Positions 44,278 to 51,958 of a stretch of 63,809 nt of DNA are shown here, piece by piece. The position numbers and the translations under genes were made by a program. Location of the stretch: contig CAZHNS010000010.1 in assembly GCA_964534175.1 (NCBI GenBank), positions 1-63,809 of the forward strand, given 5' to 3'. Positions within the stretch are counted from its first letter, which is position 1. Every line of letters starts with the position of its first letter. The DNA is from JAFGHJ01 sp964534175. GTDB lineage: Bacteria > Hydrothermota > UBA3072. The notes under the pieces were generated by a model. It ran no database searches, was not told the origin of the DNA, and saw nothing but the letters and a program-made list of their open reading frames with translations.

Positions 44278-44707
44278 AATCTTAGTATTTTGCCTAGATA
44301 AAATTTTTTTCGGAATTAATATCAACAAGGTCAAATCCTTAAGCAGATTAGGGAAAACAAAAAAAACCCCTGAATGCCCAGTTTGGGTTGGAGGCCTCGC
44401 AAAATATAGAGATAATTCTTTCCCGCTTATAAAACTCTGGGAATTACTTAATTTAAAAGCCCCAAAAAAGAAAGTTTTACTGATCCACTCAGATTTTGAT
44501 TACTGCGCATTTTTAATTTCAGAAGTTAAAGGAATTTATGAATTTGATACGGATAAAGAGTCAAGCAAAATTTATCACCTCCCTTACCTCTCTGGATTAG
44601 GAACCTTACAGAATAAAACAGTACTCCAAATTGAATTAGATAAGCTGTTAACAGAAAAACAAAAGAGAATTTTAAAAAAGCTGACGAGAAAAAATGAAAC
44701 AAAATAG
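44270..44707 (+). CDS. Second, short CheW-like protein
   Basis: A 145-residue CheW fold: ILVFCLDKIFFGININKVKSLSRL, VGGLAKYRDNSFPLIKLWELLNL and FLISEVKGIYEF. It is more divergent than the first CheW, with a weak RG-type motif (GLAKYRDN). TTG start inside the MCP 3' end (8-base overlap). Two CheW proteins flanking a single MCP suggest a mixed or regulated array. It could act as a decoy adaptor. Confidence 0.78.
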   Translation: MNKILVFCLDKIFFGININKVKSLSRLGKTKKTPECPVWVGGLAKYRDNSFPLIKLWELLNLKAPKKKVLLIHSDFDYCAFLISEVKGIYEFDTDKESSKIYHLPYLSGLGTLQNKTVLQIELDKLLTEKQKRILKKLTRKNETK

Positions 44708-45137
44708 AATCCCGCTCTGGAAAAAATTTATAGGGAGTTTTTTCTTTTTAGGTAAAATAAAGGGTGGAGGAACATGGTCATCTATTGCTGCCGGTATAAT
44801 TCTGTTCTTTTTTCTGGACTGGAATTCTCCCTGTTTCTACATAATCGCTTTAGGGATTCTATTCTTGAGTATACTATTATCTCTCGAACTTTCAGGTGAT
44901 CCCTCTTGGTTTACTCTCGATGAAGTTGTCGGCACCTTTGTAACACTTGCTTTTCACAACAAAGATGTGTCGACATTGATTATCGGACTGATTCTATTTC
45001 GACTGTTCGATATTTTTAAAATGCCTCCCATAAAAAAAGTAGAACAAATAAAAACAGGCGTAGTATTAGATGACATAATAGCAGGAATATTAGCAAGCAT
45101 TTTTTTATTTGTTATGCACACCATAAAACCTTTATAA
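44694..45137 (+). CDS. pgpA: Phosphatidylglycerophosphatase A (PgpA)
   Basis: A 147-residue membrane protein with FFLGKIKGGGTWSSIAAG at the N-terminus, the acidic motif DPSWFTLDEVVGTFVTLAF typical of PgpA, and RLFDIFKMPPIKKVEQIKTGVVLDDIIAG near the C-terminus. PgpA makes phosphatidylglycerol from PGP. It overlaps the CheW-like gene by 14 bases and cinA by one (TAATG). Confidence 0.92.
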   Translation: MKQNRIPLWKKFIGSFFFLGKIKGGGTWSSIAAGIILFFFLDWNSPCFYIIALGILFLSILLSLELSGDPSWFTLDEVVGTFVTLAFHNKDVSTLIIGLILFRLFDIFKMPPIKKVEQIKTGVVLDDIIAGILASIFLFVMHTIKPL

Positions 45138-45628
45138 TGCAGAAGCATCATATCTATCTACTTGAAGATATAGGAAATTTATTGCGAAAAAAAGGTTGGA
45201 CTATTTCCGTAGCAGAGTCCTGCACCGGAGGGTTGATTGGCTCCTTTTTAACCTCTATTCCCGGTAGTTCAGATTATTTTACCGGTGGAGTAATCGCATA
45301 CTCTAATAAAATAAAAACGGATTTACTTTCCGTTTCGCCTGATACTCTAAACAAATTCGGAGCCGTATCTCGTGAAACAGTCAGGGAAATGGCTTGTGGG
45401 ATAAAGAAACTATTAAAAACCGATGTCGGTATCTCCTCTTCAGGTATTGCGGGTCCGACTGGCGGAGGGGAGAACAAACCTGTGGGAACAGTTGTTCTGG
45501 GAGTTGACATTCCGCAGAAGATAATTACTAATATAGTGCATCTTGAAGGAAATAGAGAAGATATAAGAAAGTTGGCTGGGATAAGAGTTCTGGAAATGTT
45601 AAAGAATTTATTGGAGGAGATAAAATAA
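45137..45628 (+). CDS. CinA-family C-terminal domain (nicotinamide-nucleotide amidase)
   Basis: A 163-residue protein with SVAESCTGGLIGSFLTSIPGSSDYFTGGVIAYSN and SSSGIAGPTGGG..KPVGTVVLGV, the complete CinA C-terminal (PncC) domain. PncC deamidates nicotinamide mononucleotide to nicotinic acid mononucleotide in the pyridine nucleotide cycle. The N-terminal ADP-ribose pyrophosphatase domain of full-length CinA is absent, as in stand-alone PncC. In many genomes cinA, thpR and recA are adjacent, and that order is kept here. Confidence 0.9.
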   Translation: MQKHHIYLLEDIGNLLRKKGWTISVAESCTGGLIGSFLTSIPGSSDYFTGGVIAYSNKIKTDLLSVSPDTLNKFGAVSRETVREMACGIKKLLKTDVGISSSGIAGPTGGGENKPVGTVVLGVDIPQKIITNIVHLEGNREDIRKLAGIRVLEMLKNLLEEIK

Positions 45629-46164
45629 GATTATTTACAGCGATCAGGATACCAGAGGAGGCTAAAATTTTAATTTCATCTCTATATGAAGATTTAAAAA
45701 CTCCGCCCTTTGTGAAGTGGGTAAAAAAAGAAAACTTACACATTACCCTAAAGTTTCTGGGAGAAACAGATAAGAAGCTTGCTATTGAAGGTAAAATTAA
45801 AGAAGTAGAGGGAGATTTTTACCCCTTTAAAGTTTCCCTAAAAGGCGTTGGGGCTTTCCCTTCTCAGAAAATGGCAAAAATCCTGTGGATTGGTGTAGAT
45901 GAAGGAGTTAAACACCTGAGCGAATTATTTTCAACTGTAGAAAACAAGGTACACGATCTTGGGTTTGAAAAAGAAACAAGAAAATTCACTCCACATATAA
46001 CATTTGCAAGGATTAAAAAAGGGAAATACAGCTTACCTGAAAACACCGACTTCTCATTTGATTCTTTTCCAGTGAACGAAATTACTCTTTTTAAAAGCAC
46101 TCTAACGCCAAAAGGGCCAATATACGAAATCGTTTCAGAGGTCCCTCTAAGGGGTAAATTTTGA
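45625..46164 (+). CDS. thpR: RNA 2',3'-cyclic phosphodiesterase ThpR; probable ATA start
   Basis: A 179-residue 2H-phosphoesterase. The first motif HITL has His39 and the second HITF has His124 in the numbering used here. It hydrolyses 2',3'-cyclic phosphates on RNA. The first ATG (45712) lies directly before the first HxT motif and would remove the N-terminal strand RLFTAIRIPEEAK that all family members have. That strand is encoded upstream. It begins at ATA (45625), overlapping the cinA stop (ATAA) with GGAGGAG six bases before; no ATG/GTG/TTG is in place. Its stop overlaps the next start (TTGA). Confidence 0.88.
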   Translation: MRLFTAIRIPEEAKILISSLYEDLKTPPFVKWVKKENLHITLKFLGETDKKLAIEGKIKEVEGDFYPFKVSLKGVGAFPSQKMAKILWIGVDEGVKHLSELFSTVENKVHDLGFEKETRKFTPHITFARIKKGKYSLPENTDFSFDSFPVNEITLFKSTLTPKGPIYEIVSEVPLRGKF

Positions 46165-47147
46165 CGTTTCATCCTCCGATAGCATACACTTTTTTAATCA
46201 TTATACTCGCCTTTTCAGCAGCATCGATTAAACGTTCTGAAGTAATCGATCTCTTAGGCCAAAAAATACTAAGGAACACAAACGAACAAAAAGCAACTAT
46301 GATGCTCGTAGTACTATCTCATATTATGGCACCATTCTTCCTTTCTTTTGTTCTGATTTCCACTTTCGATAAATGGATTTTGCGGTTCCAAGAAAAAGAA
46401 AAAATTTTAACATTACTTGTTGCCTCCACAATAATGGGAAGCATTCTCACCCCATTCGGAAACCTCAGAAATATTTACATATCAATAGCTTTAGGTGAAG
46501 GCGCTCCCTCCTTAAGCATTTACAACTTTACTTCAACAATGCTCCCTTTATGGATAACAAGTCTTCTCGTTTTTCTAGGGGTAACCTATTTTATTTGCAA
46601 AAGAAACAAAATAAAAGATACAAACAGTTCCGTAAAATGGAAAAAGGCAGAACTCATATTCTCCTTAATTTTACTTCTTTTTGTTTTTGGATATTTTAAT
46701 ATTGGCAAGCACTATAATATTAACCTTTCAGGGTTAATAATATTAGGAGGAATTTTTTGCATTGTGTTTATGGGAACGGGTCCTTTAAAAGCAGTTAACT
46801 GGTGGGTTTTTGTACCCGTGGGAATTTCTTTTGTTATTTTCTATATATTCTATTTTTTCCCAATAACAGGCATCAAATTACCCCAATGGATAATATATTC
46901 TGCCGGGAGTCTAGGTTCAATTGGTTTCTCATCTAATCTTATTTCTTTTATTGCACCTTCACTTTCAAACGATGCGAAAATTCTTTTATACTCAGTATCT
47001 GTCGGAAGTTTAGCAGGAATTTTTGGTTCTTATGAAGCAATCTGGATATGGGTAAAAGGAAGGACAAAAATTGATTGGAAACTAATGTTTGTTCTATTTG
47101 CCGTTTTCTTGCCTATATCTGCTATAATACTCTTTCTTAGGAGGTAA
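46161..47147 (+). CDS. SLC13/ArsB-like (IT superfamily) membrane permease
   Basis: A 328-residue protein with about nine to ten hydrophobic segments. The motif TPFGNLRNIYIS near residue 95 resembles the TPxGNxxN signature of the anion-transporter (ArsB/CitMHS/SLC13) superfamily. It is shorter than ArsB (about 430), and the second half-repeat motif is not clear (PSLSNDAKILLYSVSVGSLAGIFGS). The substrate cannot be assigned. TTG start overlapping thpR (TTGA). Its 3' end contains the probable recA promoter. Confidence 0.65.
   Translation: MTFHPPIAYTFLIIILAFSAASIKRSEVIDLLGQKILRNTNEQKATMMLVVLSHIMAPFFLSFVLISTFDKWILRFQEKEKILTLLVASTIMGSILTPFGNLRNIYISIALGEGAPSLSIYNFTSTMLPLWITSLLVFLGVTYFICKRNKIKDTNSSVKWKKAELIFSLILLLFVFGYFNIGKHYNINLSGLIILGGIFCIVFMGTGPLKAVNWWVFVPVGISFVIFYIFYFFPITGIKLPQWIIYSAGSLGSIGFSSNLISFIAPSLSNDAKILLYSVSVGSLAGIFGSYEAIWIWVKGRTKIDWKLMFVLFAVFLPISAIILFLRR
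47120..47128 (+). promoter_or_regulatory. Extended -10 promoter for recA
   Basis: TGCTATAAT is an extended -10 (TGn-TATAAT), with a weak TTGCCG 19 bases upstream. It lies inside the permease 3' end, about 20 bases before recA. No LexA-type box (CGAAC-N4-GTTCG or palindromic GAAC) is visible. Confidence 0.45.
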
Positions 47148-47149
47148 TT

Positions 47150-48190
47150 ATGGATCAAGATAAAAAGAAAGCTATCGATTCGGTAATGAATAAAATAAAT
47201 AAACAATACGGGGATGGCGCATTAATGAAATTAGGGAGCAAAAAAACAATAGAAGTCCCCGTGATACCAACCGGCTCTATTTCTCTCGATGCTGCACTTG
47301 GAATAGGAGGAATCCCCAGGGGCAGAGCCATCGAAATATACGGGAAAGAAGCATCGGGCAAAACTACTCTCGCTCTTCACATCGCAGCCGAGTCCCAAAA
47401 GCGTGGTGGAATAGTCGCTTTTATAGATGTGGAACATGCTCTCGACCCGAAATATGCGAAAAAGCTCGGTGTCAATACGGAAGACTTACTGATATCGCAA
47501 CCCGACACGGGAGAAGAAGCTCTGGAAATAGCAGAAATGTTGATTCGAAGTGGAGCAGTCGATTTAATAACAATAGATTCGGTTGCAGCCCTCGTCCCAA
47601 AAGCCGAGATAGAAGGAGAAATGGGGGATTCTCATATGGGGCTTAGAGCACGACTTATGTCTCAGGCGCTACGAAAACTGACAGGTGTTTTAAGCAAAGC
47701 ATCGACTTCTGCTGTTTTTATAAACCAAGTTAGACAAAAAATTGGTATTTCTTTCGGGAATCCATACACTACACCGGGAGGACTAGCTTTAAAATTTCAT
47801 GCATCTGTTAGAATGGATATCAGACGAATAAGCACTTTACAACAGGGAAGCGAATCAATAGGTATTAGGGTAAAAGTTAAAATCGTAAAAAACAAACTTG
47901 CACCACCTTTTAAAGAAGCGGAATTCGATATAATGTATGGTACGGGTATATCGAAAGAGGGTGAAATTATCGATTTTGGACAATCCTTAGGACTGGTTGA
48001 AAAATCCGGCGCGTGGTATTCTTTCGGCGAGACTTCACTCGGACAGGGTAGGGAAAACGTAAAACTTTTTCTCAAGGAAAATCCTAAAATAGCAAAGGAG
48101 CTGGAAGACAAAATAAGGGAAGAGATAAATATTCCTGATGGGCAAGATAACGAAGATAAACCAGCAGAAAAAGAAGAAAAACAGAGTTAA
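47150..48190 (+). CDS. recA: Recombinase RecA
   Basis: A 346-residue RecA. Walker A is GKEASGKTT (65-73), where most RecA have GPESSGKTT. Catalytic Glu in FIDVEHALD, Walker B in LITIDSVAALVPKAEIEGEMGD, loop L2 in FINQVRQKIGISFGNPYTTPGG, and an acidic C-terminal tail (EDKPAEKEEKQ). It catalyses homologous pairing and, where present, LexA cleavage. AGGAGG precedes the ATG. The recX gene begins inside its 3' end. Confidence 0.97.
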   Translation: MDQDKKKAIDSVMNKINKQYGDGALMKLGSKKTIEVPVIPTGSISLDAALGIGGIPRGRAIEIYGKEASGKTTLALHIAAESQKRGGIVAFIDVEHALDPKYAKKLGVNTEDLLISQPDTGEEALEIAEMLIRSGAVDLITIDSVAALVPKAEIEGEMGDSHMGLRARLMSQALRKLTGVLSKASTSAVFINQVRQKIGISFGNPYTTPGGLALKFHASVRMDIRRISTLQQGSESIGIRVKVKIVKNKLAPPFKEAEFDIMYGTGISKEGEIIDFGQSLGLVEKSGAWYSFGETSLGQGRENVKLFLKENPKIAKELEDKIREEINIPDGQDNEDKPAEKEEKQS

Positions 48191-48749
48191 TATCTATATT
48201 GACGGTGAGTTCTCATTAGGTCTCTATAAAGACACAGTCATAAAATATCATCTTTACGAAAACAAAGAACTTACACCAACAGAAATCTCTTCAATAAAAA
48301 ATTTCGAAGAAATTACAGAAGCTAAAGAAAAAGCTAGAAATTACATATCATATAGAGAAAGGTCTAGAAAAGAAATAAAAGATTATCTTCTCAACAAAGG
48401 AATCCGGGAAGAGGTGGCAGAAAAAATATTAGCTGACTTTGAGGAAGCAAATTTGATTGACGATCATAGATTCGCAAACATATGGATAAAAGATAGAAAT
48501 AAGAACAACCCCAAAGGCAACTTTGCTCTTAAAATGGAATTAAAGGATAAAGGAATCGAAGAAGCAGAAATAGAAAGTCTTCTTCAATCAATCGATGAGA
48601 AAGAAAACGCCTTAAAGGTTTTCGAAAAAGCAATAAAAAAATACGGCCGCAATAAGAATTCAAAGAAAAAAGTTTTTCAATATCTTAAACGCAGGGGGTT
48701 CAAAACACAAACTATCCTCGAAGTACTGCAAGAACAATTATCATCCTAG
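48138..48749 (+). CDS. recX: RecA regulatory protein RecX
   Basis: A 203-residue protein with the RecX repeats (ARNYISYRERSRKEIKDYLLNKG; VAEKILADFEEANLIDDHRFANIWIKDR; NALKVFEKAIKKYG..KKKVFQYLKRRGF) and N-terminal MGKITKINQQKKKKNRVNIYIDGEF, which agrees with family N-termini. Thus the ATG at 48138 and the resulting 53-base overlap with recA appear real. RecX caps and dismantles RecA filaments. It is the last gene of the superoperon. Confidence 0.92.
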   Translation: MGKITKINQQKKKKNRVNIYIDGEFSLGLYKDTVIKYHLYENKELTPTEISSIKNFEEITEAKEKARNYISYRERSRKEIKDYLLNKGIREEVAEKILADFEEANLIDDHRFANIWIKDRNKNNPKGNFALKMELKDKGIEEAEIESLLQSIDEKENALKVFEKAIKKYGRNKNSKKKVFQYLKRRGFKTQTILEVLQEQLSS

Positions 48750-48772
48750 CGCGGCAAGGCTGCTATTTCATT

Positions 48773-48963
48773 GCCACAAAGACACTAAGGCACAAAGCCC
48801 CACCCCAATTATTGTATTTTTTTAAAACCCAAATTACAAAACCACATTAATTCCACTCGGAGCACACTTATAACACACTTCAATTATTCCTAATACTAAA
48901 AGATTAAAAAATTTCTAAACAGAAAAACAATTCTGTCCCTTGTGTCTTGGTGACTTAGCGGCC
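48773..48963. repeat. Pair of oppositely oriented CACAAAG-type repeats in the recX-birA gap
   Basis: GCCACAAAGACACTAAGGCACAAAG (48773-48797) and CCTTGTGTCTTGGTGACTTAGCGGCC (48938-48963) are imperfect inverted copies of one another with about 140 bases of A/T-rich DNA between. The 343-base gap holds no ORF of interest; the birA promoter is at its right end. Confidence 0.55.
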
Positions 48964-49045
48964 AACCATTCCCTTCTTTTGCAAAAAAAACAAAAAAATT
49001 TGTAAAAATCTTTTTAGTCTGTAATTATTTTTTGCCTCAAAAAGA

Positions 49046-49073
49046 TTGCGAATTTCTATTTATATACTATAAT
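49046..49073 (+). promoter_or_regulatory. Promoter of birA
   Basis: TTGCGA at 49046-49051 and TATAAT at 49068-49073, 16-base spacer. The ATG is at 49093, after TTAGGAG. Confidence 0.6.
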
Positions 49074-49092
49074 ATTGTGTTAGGAGTAATTT

Positions 49093-49782
49093 ATGCCAAG
49101 ATTAATAAAAGCAGAGGAAGTTGATTCTACAAACGAATGGGTTAAAAGACAGCAAGAAAAACTAGTCGATCTCGATAGTTTTATTGCGAAAACGCAAAAT
49201 GCAGGAAAAGGACGAAACTCTAAAACCTGGTTTTCTCCCAAAGGGGGACTGTGGTTTTCAATATTTCTTGAAAATTTTTCTAATAACGAAGGAGCTCTTT
49301 CTCTCCTTTGCGCAACTGCAACGTGCGAGGTCCTCGAAGAACACGGCCTTTTGACTAATATTAAATGGCCTAATGATATAATATTAAAAGGAAAAAAATT
49401 AGGTGGTATTCTTATAGAAAAAATAAAGGGGAAATTTATAATAGGGATTGGATTAAATCTCAATTTAAACAACTCTGACTTTCCTATATCTCTTAAAGAT
49501 ATTGTGATAACTTCTAAAGAAACACTACATAAAGAAATAGATATCGAAGCAATAGCTAAAGGGATAATCAAAAGGATTGCGAAAGACAGAAACAATCTTG
49601 AAGAAGTTCACAAAAAGTATCTTAAACTAAGCGGCGATTTAAATGAAAAAGTTAGAATAAACGATGGGAAAGAAACCTTCATGGGTAAAGTCGTAGATAT
49701 ACAAACAGACGGAGGAATCAGAATCAAAAACGAAGATACCGAAAAGGTCTTTTATTCCGGCAGTCTTTCTTATTTAAGCTAA
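49093..49782 (+). CDS. birA: Biotin--[acetyl-CoA carboxylase] ligase (BirA, no HTH)
   Basis: A 229-residue group I ligase. The biotinyl-AMP loop is GKGRNSKTWFSPKGGLWFSI and the catalytic/binding region is IKWPNDIILKGKKLGGILIE. The N-terminal DNA-binding domain of bifunctional BirA is absent, so it does not repress biotin genes. The C-terminal SH3-like domain is short (KVVDIQTDGGIRIKNEDTEKVF). It biotinylates the BCCP encoded at 31792. Monocistronic. Confidence 0.93.
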   Translation: MPRLIKAEEVDSTNEWVKRQQEKLVDLDSFIAKTQNAGKGRNSKTWFSPKGGLWFSIFLENFSNNEGALSLLCATATCEVLEEHGLLTNIKWPNDIILKGKKLGGILIEKIKGKFIIGIGLNLNLNNSDFPISLKDIVITSKETLHKEIDIEAIAKGIIKRIAKDRNNLEEVHKKYLKLSGDLNEKVRINDGKETFMGKVVDIQTDGGIRIKNEDTEKVFYSGSLSYLS

Positions 49783-49820
49783 AACTAAAAACAAAGACCT
49801 CCCACAACCCCAAATTAATC

Positions 49821-49907
49821 TCACACAAAGACACGAAGACACAAAGAACACAAAGTTTTATTTGTTTTTTACTTGAACCCTGGAATCCTAGAACCCTCGA
49901 ACCCTCT
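49821..49907. repeat. CACAAAG-type tract plus GAACCCTGGAATCC-type tract
   Basis: CACACAAAGACACGAAGACACAAAGAACACAAAG (49822-49855) and then CTTGAACCCTGGAATCCTAGAACCCTCGAACCCTC (49872-49906), each with an 8-12-base quasi-period. They lie side by side after birA. Confidence 0.6.
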
Positions 49908-49960
49908 ATATTTACTCGAAACGCCAAACACTAAACCCGAAACTATAGTTCACATATACA

Positions 49961-50021
49961 AAATGTAGAACCTGTAGTTCTCATGATTTTTATATCTACA
50001 TTAACTACAGGCTCTACATTT
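49961..50021. repeat. Large inverted repeat (19 bp arms, 1 mismatch) after birA
   Basis: AAATGTAGAACCTGTAGTT (49961-49979) and AACTACAGGCTCTACATTT (50003-50021) pair with a single G/A difference and a 23-base loop. A T6 run follows at 50024-50029. It lies between two converging genes (birA and the minus-strand lipoprotein) and could act as a terminator or as a MITE-like palindromic element. Confidence 0.6.
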
Positions 50022-50082
50022 GTAATTTTTTGCAGTCAGCCTTTAACTTTACGGCAAAAGGCTAAAAGCGAATTGCCAATAT

Positions 50083-50652
50083 TTATTCTTCTTTAAATAA
50101 GTTCTCTAACTCGCTCATATGTTTTTCTACAACTTTCCAGTTCTCCTTGGTGGCTTTTATCTCCTCAGATTCTTCGGCTTCTTTAATGTTTTTTCTTAGC
50201 TCTTCTTTTTGCTCTTCGGGCACATTGGGATTATCAAGCATCTTTTTCATCATCTCTCCGGTGGCTGCTTCCATCTGATTATAAACAATAGCACTCAAAA
50301 TTCTACTATGAGTTGCGCCAAAACTTTCAAGTGTAAAACCATATTCTGCTAAAGCGTCTTCGATTTCTTCTGCGTATTCCCTAAACTCTTCAGCAAACCG
50401 CACACCACTTACAAGGTTTTCTTTATCCGTTAGCGGTTCAATATCTTTCTCTTTTTTCTTGGTAATCTCAACAAAAACCGGATAAGCATCAATAAAAGCT
50501 ATAACTTCTTTCTCGGTCAACAAAAGATCTTCTGCTTCTTCTTTCTTTTCAATTTTTTTCTCCTCGCCTGCCTTTTCCTCTTCTTTGCCACAGCAAGTCG
50601 GCAAAAAACAAATAATCAAAAACAATACAGATAAAAACGCAAACCTTTTCAT
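50083..50652 (-). CDS. Hypothetical helical lipoprotein
   Basis: A 189-residue lipoprotein: signal peptide with FLPTCC (Cys about 20). A Lys/Glu-rich linker (GKEEEKAGEEKKIEKKEEAED) is followed by an all-alpha domain (FVEITKKKEKDIEPLTDKENLVSGVRFAEEFREYAEEIEDALAEYGFTLESFGATHSRI). It has no family that I recognise. It lies 47 bases downstream of the GH5 gene on the same strand and may share its transcript. Confidence 0.65.
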   Translation of the reverse strand: MKRFAFLSVLFLIICFLPTCCGKEEEKAGEEKKIEKKEEAEDLLLTEKEVIAFIDAYPVFVEITKKKEKDIEPLTDKENLVSGVRFAEEFREYAEEIEDALAEYGFTLESFGATHSRILSAIVYNQMEAATGEMMKKMLDNPNVPEEQKEELRKNIKEAEESEEIKATKENWKVVEKHMSELENLFKEE

Positions 50653-50699
50653 ACTAAACCTCCTTTTTTCTTTTGTTTAACATAATTTTCCCACCATTT

Positions 50700-51806
50700 C
50701 TATTTAGCTGTTAAAACAGAAATAAGCTTGCGATTGGGAGCGCCATTCTTGTCTAAAACAGGGAAATCGCCTTTATAACACCAGTGACAATAAGCAATAT
50801 CGTTGGAATTAAAGATATCACAAACATCTTTATACCAGCGTAGCGCAATCTCTTCGGGAATCGTAGGATAAATTCCGAACTCACCGCAATACAGAGGCAA
50901 ATTTTTCTCTTTTGCGACTTCTATAGCGGGAGACATTATTTTTGCTAAAGTGTCTTTTGTAAAATATCCATTAGCATACTCTCTCATCGCAGCAACTGTC
51001 TTTTCCGAAAATTCCTTATAATGTGCTGTATCGATAACTTGCCCCGGATAATTTACTTCTCCTTTATATTCGGCCACGGGAGACCAAGACGCTAGATGAT
51101 GAGTAAGCGCCATAGGATTATAAAAATGAAAGCTCAGAACGATATTAGAATCATCCTCGGGAATTCTTAGATCGGGAAAAGTCGAAGCAATCTGCCATTT
51201 ATTTGAGCCGACCACTATTTTCCTCTCCGGCTCATTTATTCTGATTTCCGCGATAACTTTTTTAATTATATTATTCCAATCCTCCGGGTCATCCGCCACA
51301 GCTTCATTTAAAATTTCATAAGCTACCATGCCAATCGGATATTCTTTTAATTCTGAAGAGAGCTGTCTCCACAAATCGATTAGCTTTTCCTGTTCGGCAG
51401 GTTCGGTCCACAAAGGATTGGTTTCTGCAATAAAATGATGAGAACGGATAATATGTAAATCCACAATTGCCCTTAATTTTGCCGCGAGAGCCCAATTTAA
51501 TGCATTATGAAGTAGTTCGAACGCTTCTTTTTCTTTATTTCCATCCTCATCCCACATCTGTTCTTCATCAATGGGAATTCTGACATGGTCAAATCCCACT
51601 GAAGCGATTGTATCAAAATCAGCCTTTGTAATGTAATTTTTTCTTTCTTCTCCTCTTTTCTTGCTCTGGGATAACCAGTGACTGACATTAACTCCTGTTC
51701 TTATTGTAAAATCTCCTTTTTTTTCATCCGCCCTAACATTTGAGGTACACATTAAAAAAAACAACCCAACAATTACGAAAAGAATAACTTCGGAATCATT
51801 ATGCAC
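50700..51806 (-). CDS. Secreted glycoside hydrolase family 5 (cellulase-like)
   Basis: A 368-residue protein with an N-terminal signal peptide (ILFVIVGLFFLMCTSNVRA; cleavage likely after VRA) and a GH5 barrel: RTGVNVSHWL, VGFDHVRIPID, VDLHII, YEILNEAV with acid/base Glu168, SFHFYNP and YCGEFG with nucleophile Glu309. It hydrolyses beta-glucans or mannans; the exact substrate is unknown. GTG start after AGGGAGG. Its own promoter lies upstream. Confidence 0.9.
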   Translation of the reverse strand: MHNDSEVILFVIVGLFFLMCTSNVRADEKKGDFTIRTGVNVSHWLSQSKKRGEERKNYITKADFDTIASVGFDHVRIPIDEEQMWDEDGNKEKEAFELLHNALNWALAAKLRAIVDLHIIRSHHFIAETNPLWTEPAEQEKLIDLWRQLSSELKEYPIGMVAYEILNEAVADDPEDWNNIIKKVIAEIRINEPERKIVVGSNKWQIASTFPDLRIPEDDSNIVLSFHFYNPMALTHHLASWSPVAEYKGEVNYPGQVIDTAHYKEFSEKTVAAMREYANGYFTKDTLAKIMSPAIEVAKEKNLPLYCGEFGIYPTIPEEIALRWYKDVCDIFNSNDIAYCHWCYKGDFPVLDKNGAPNRKLISVLTAK

Positions 51807-51849
51807 TATTTTTACCTCCCTATATTTTTGCTTTACATTTAACTAATAA

Positions 51850-51877
51850 AATCTATGTAGAATATACAATCTGTCAA
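51850..51877 (-). promoter_or_regulatory. Promoter of the GH5 gene
   Basis: On the minus strand, TTGACA (51877-51872) and TAGATT (51855-51850) with a 16-base spacer. Confidence 0.5.
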
Positions 51878-51958
51878 GCTGATTTTCAGACACAGAAAAC
51901 ACCGAAAAAATAGAATTTGGTTCAAAAAACAGTTGACTAAAATCATAAAAATCTGCTT

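Noticed and set aside
44954..45151. Minus-strand ORF antisense to pgpA
   Set aside because: No motif, and pgpA is clear on the other strand.
45625..45627. AUA reassigned to Met in this organism
   Set aside because: Internal AUA falls on conserved Ile positions, for example in RecA before the Walker A loop, so only initiation seems relaxed.
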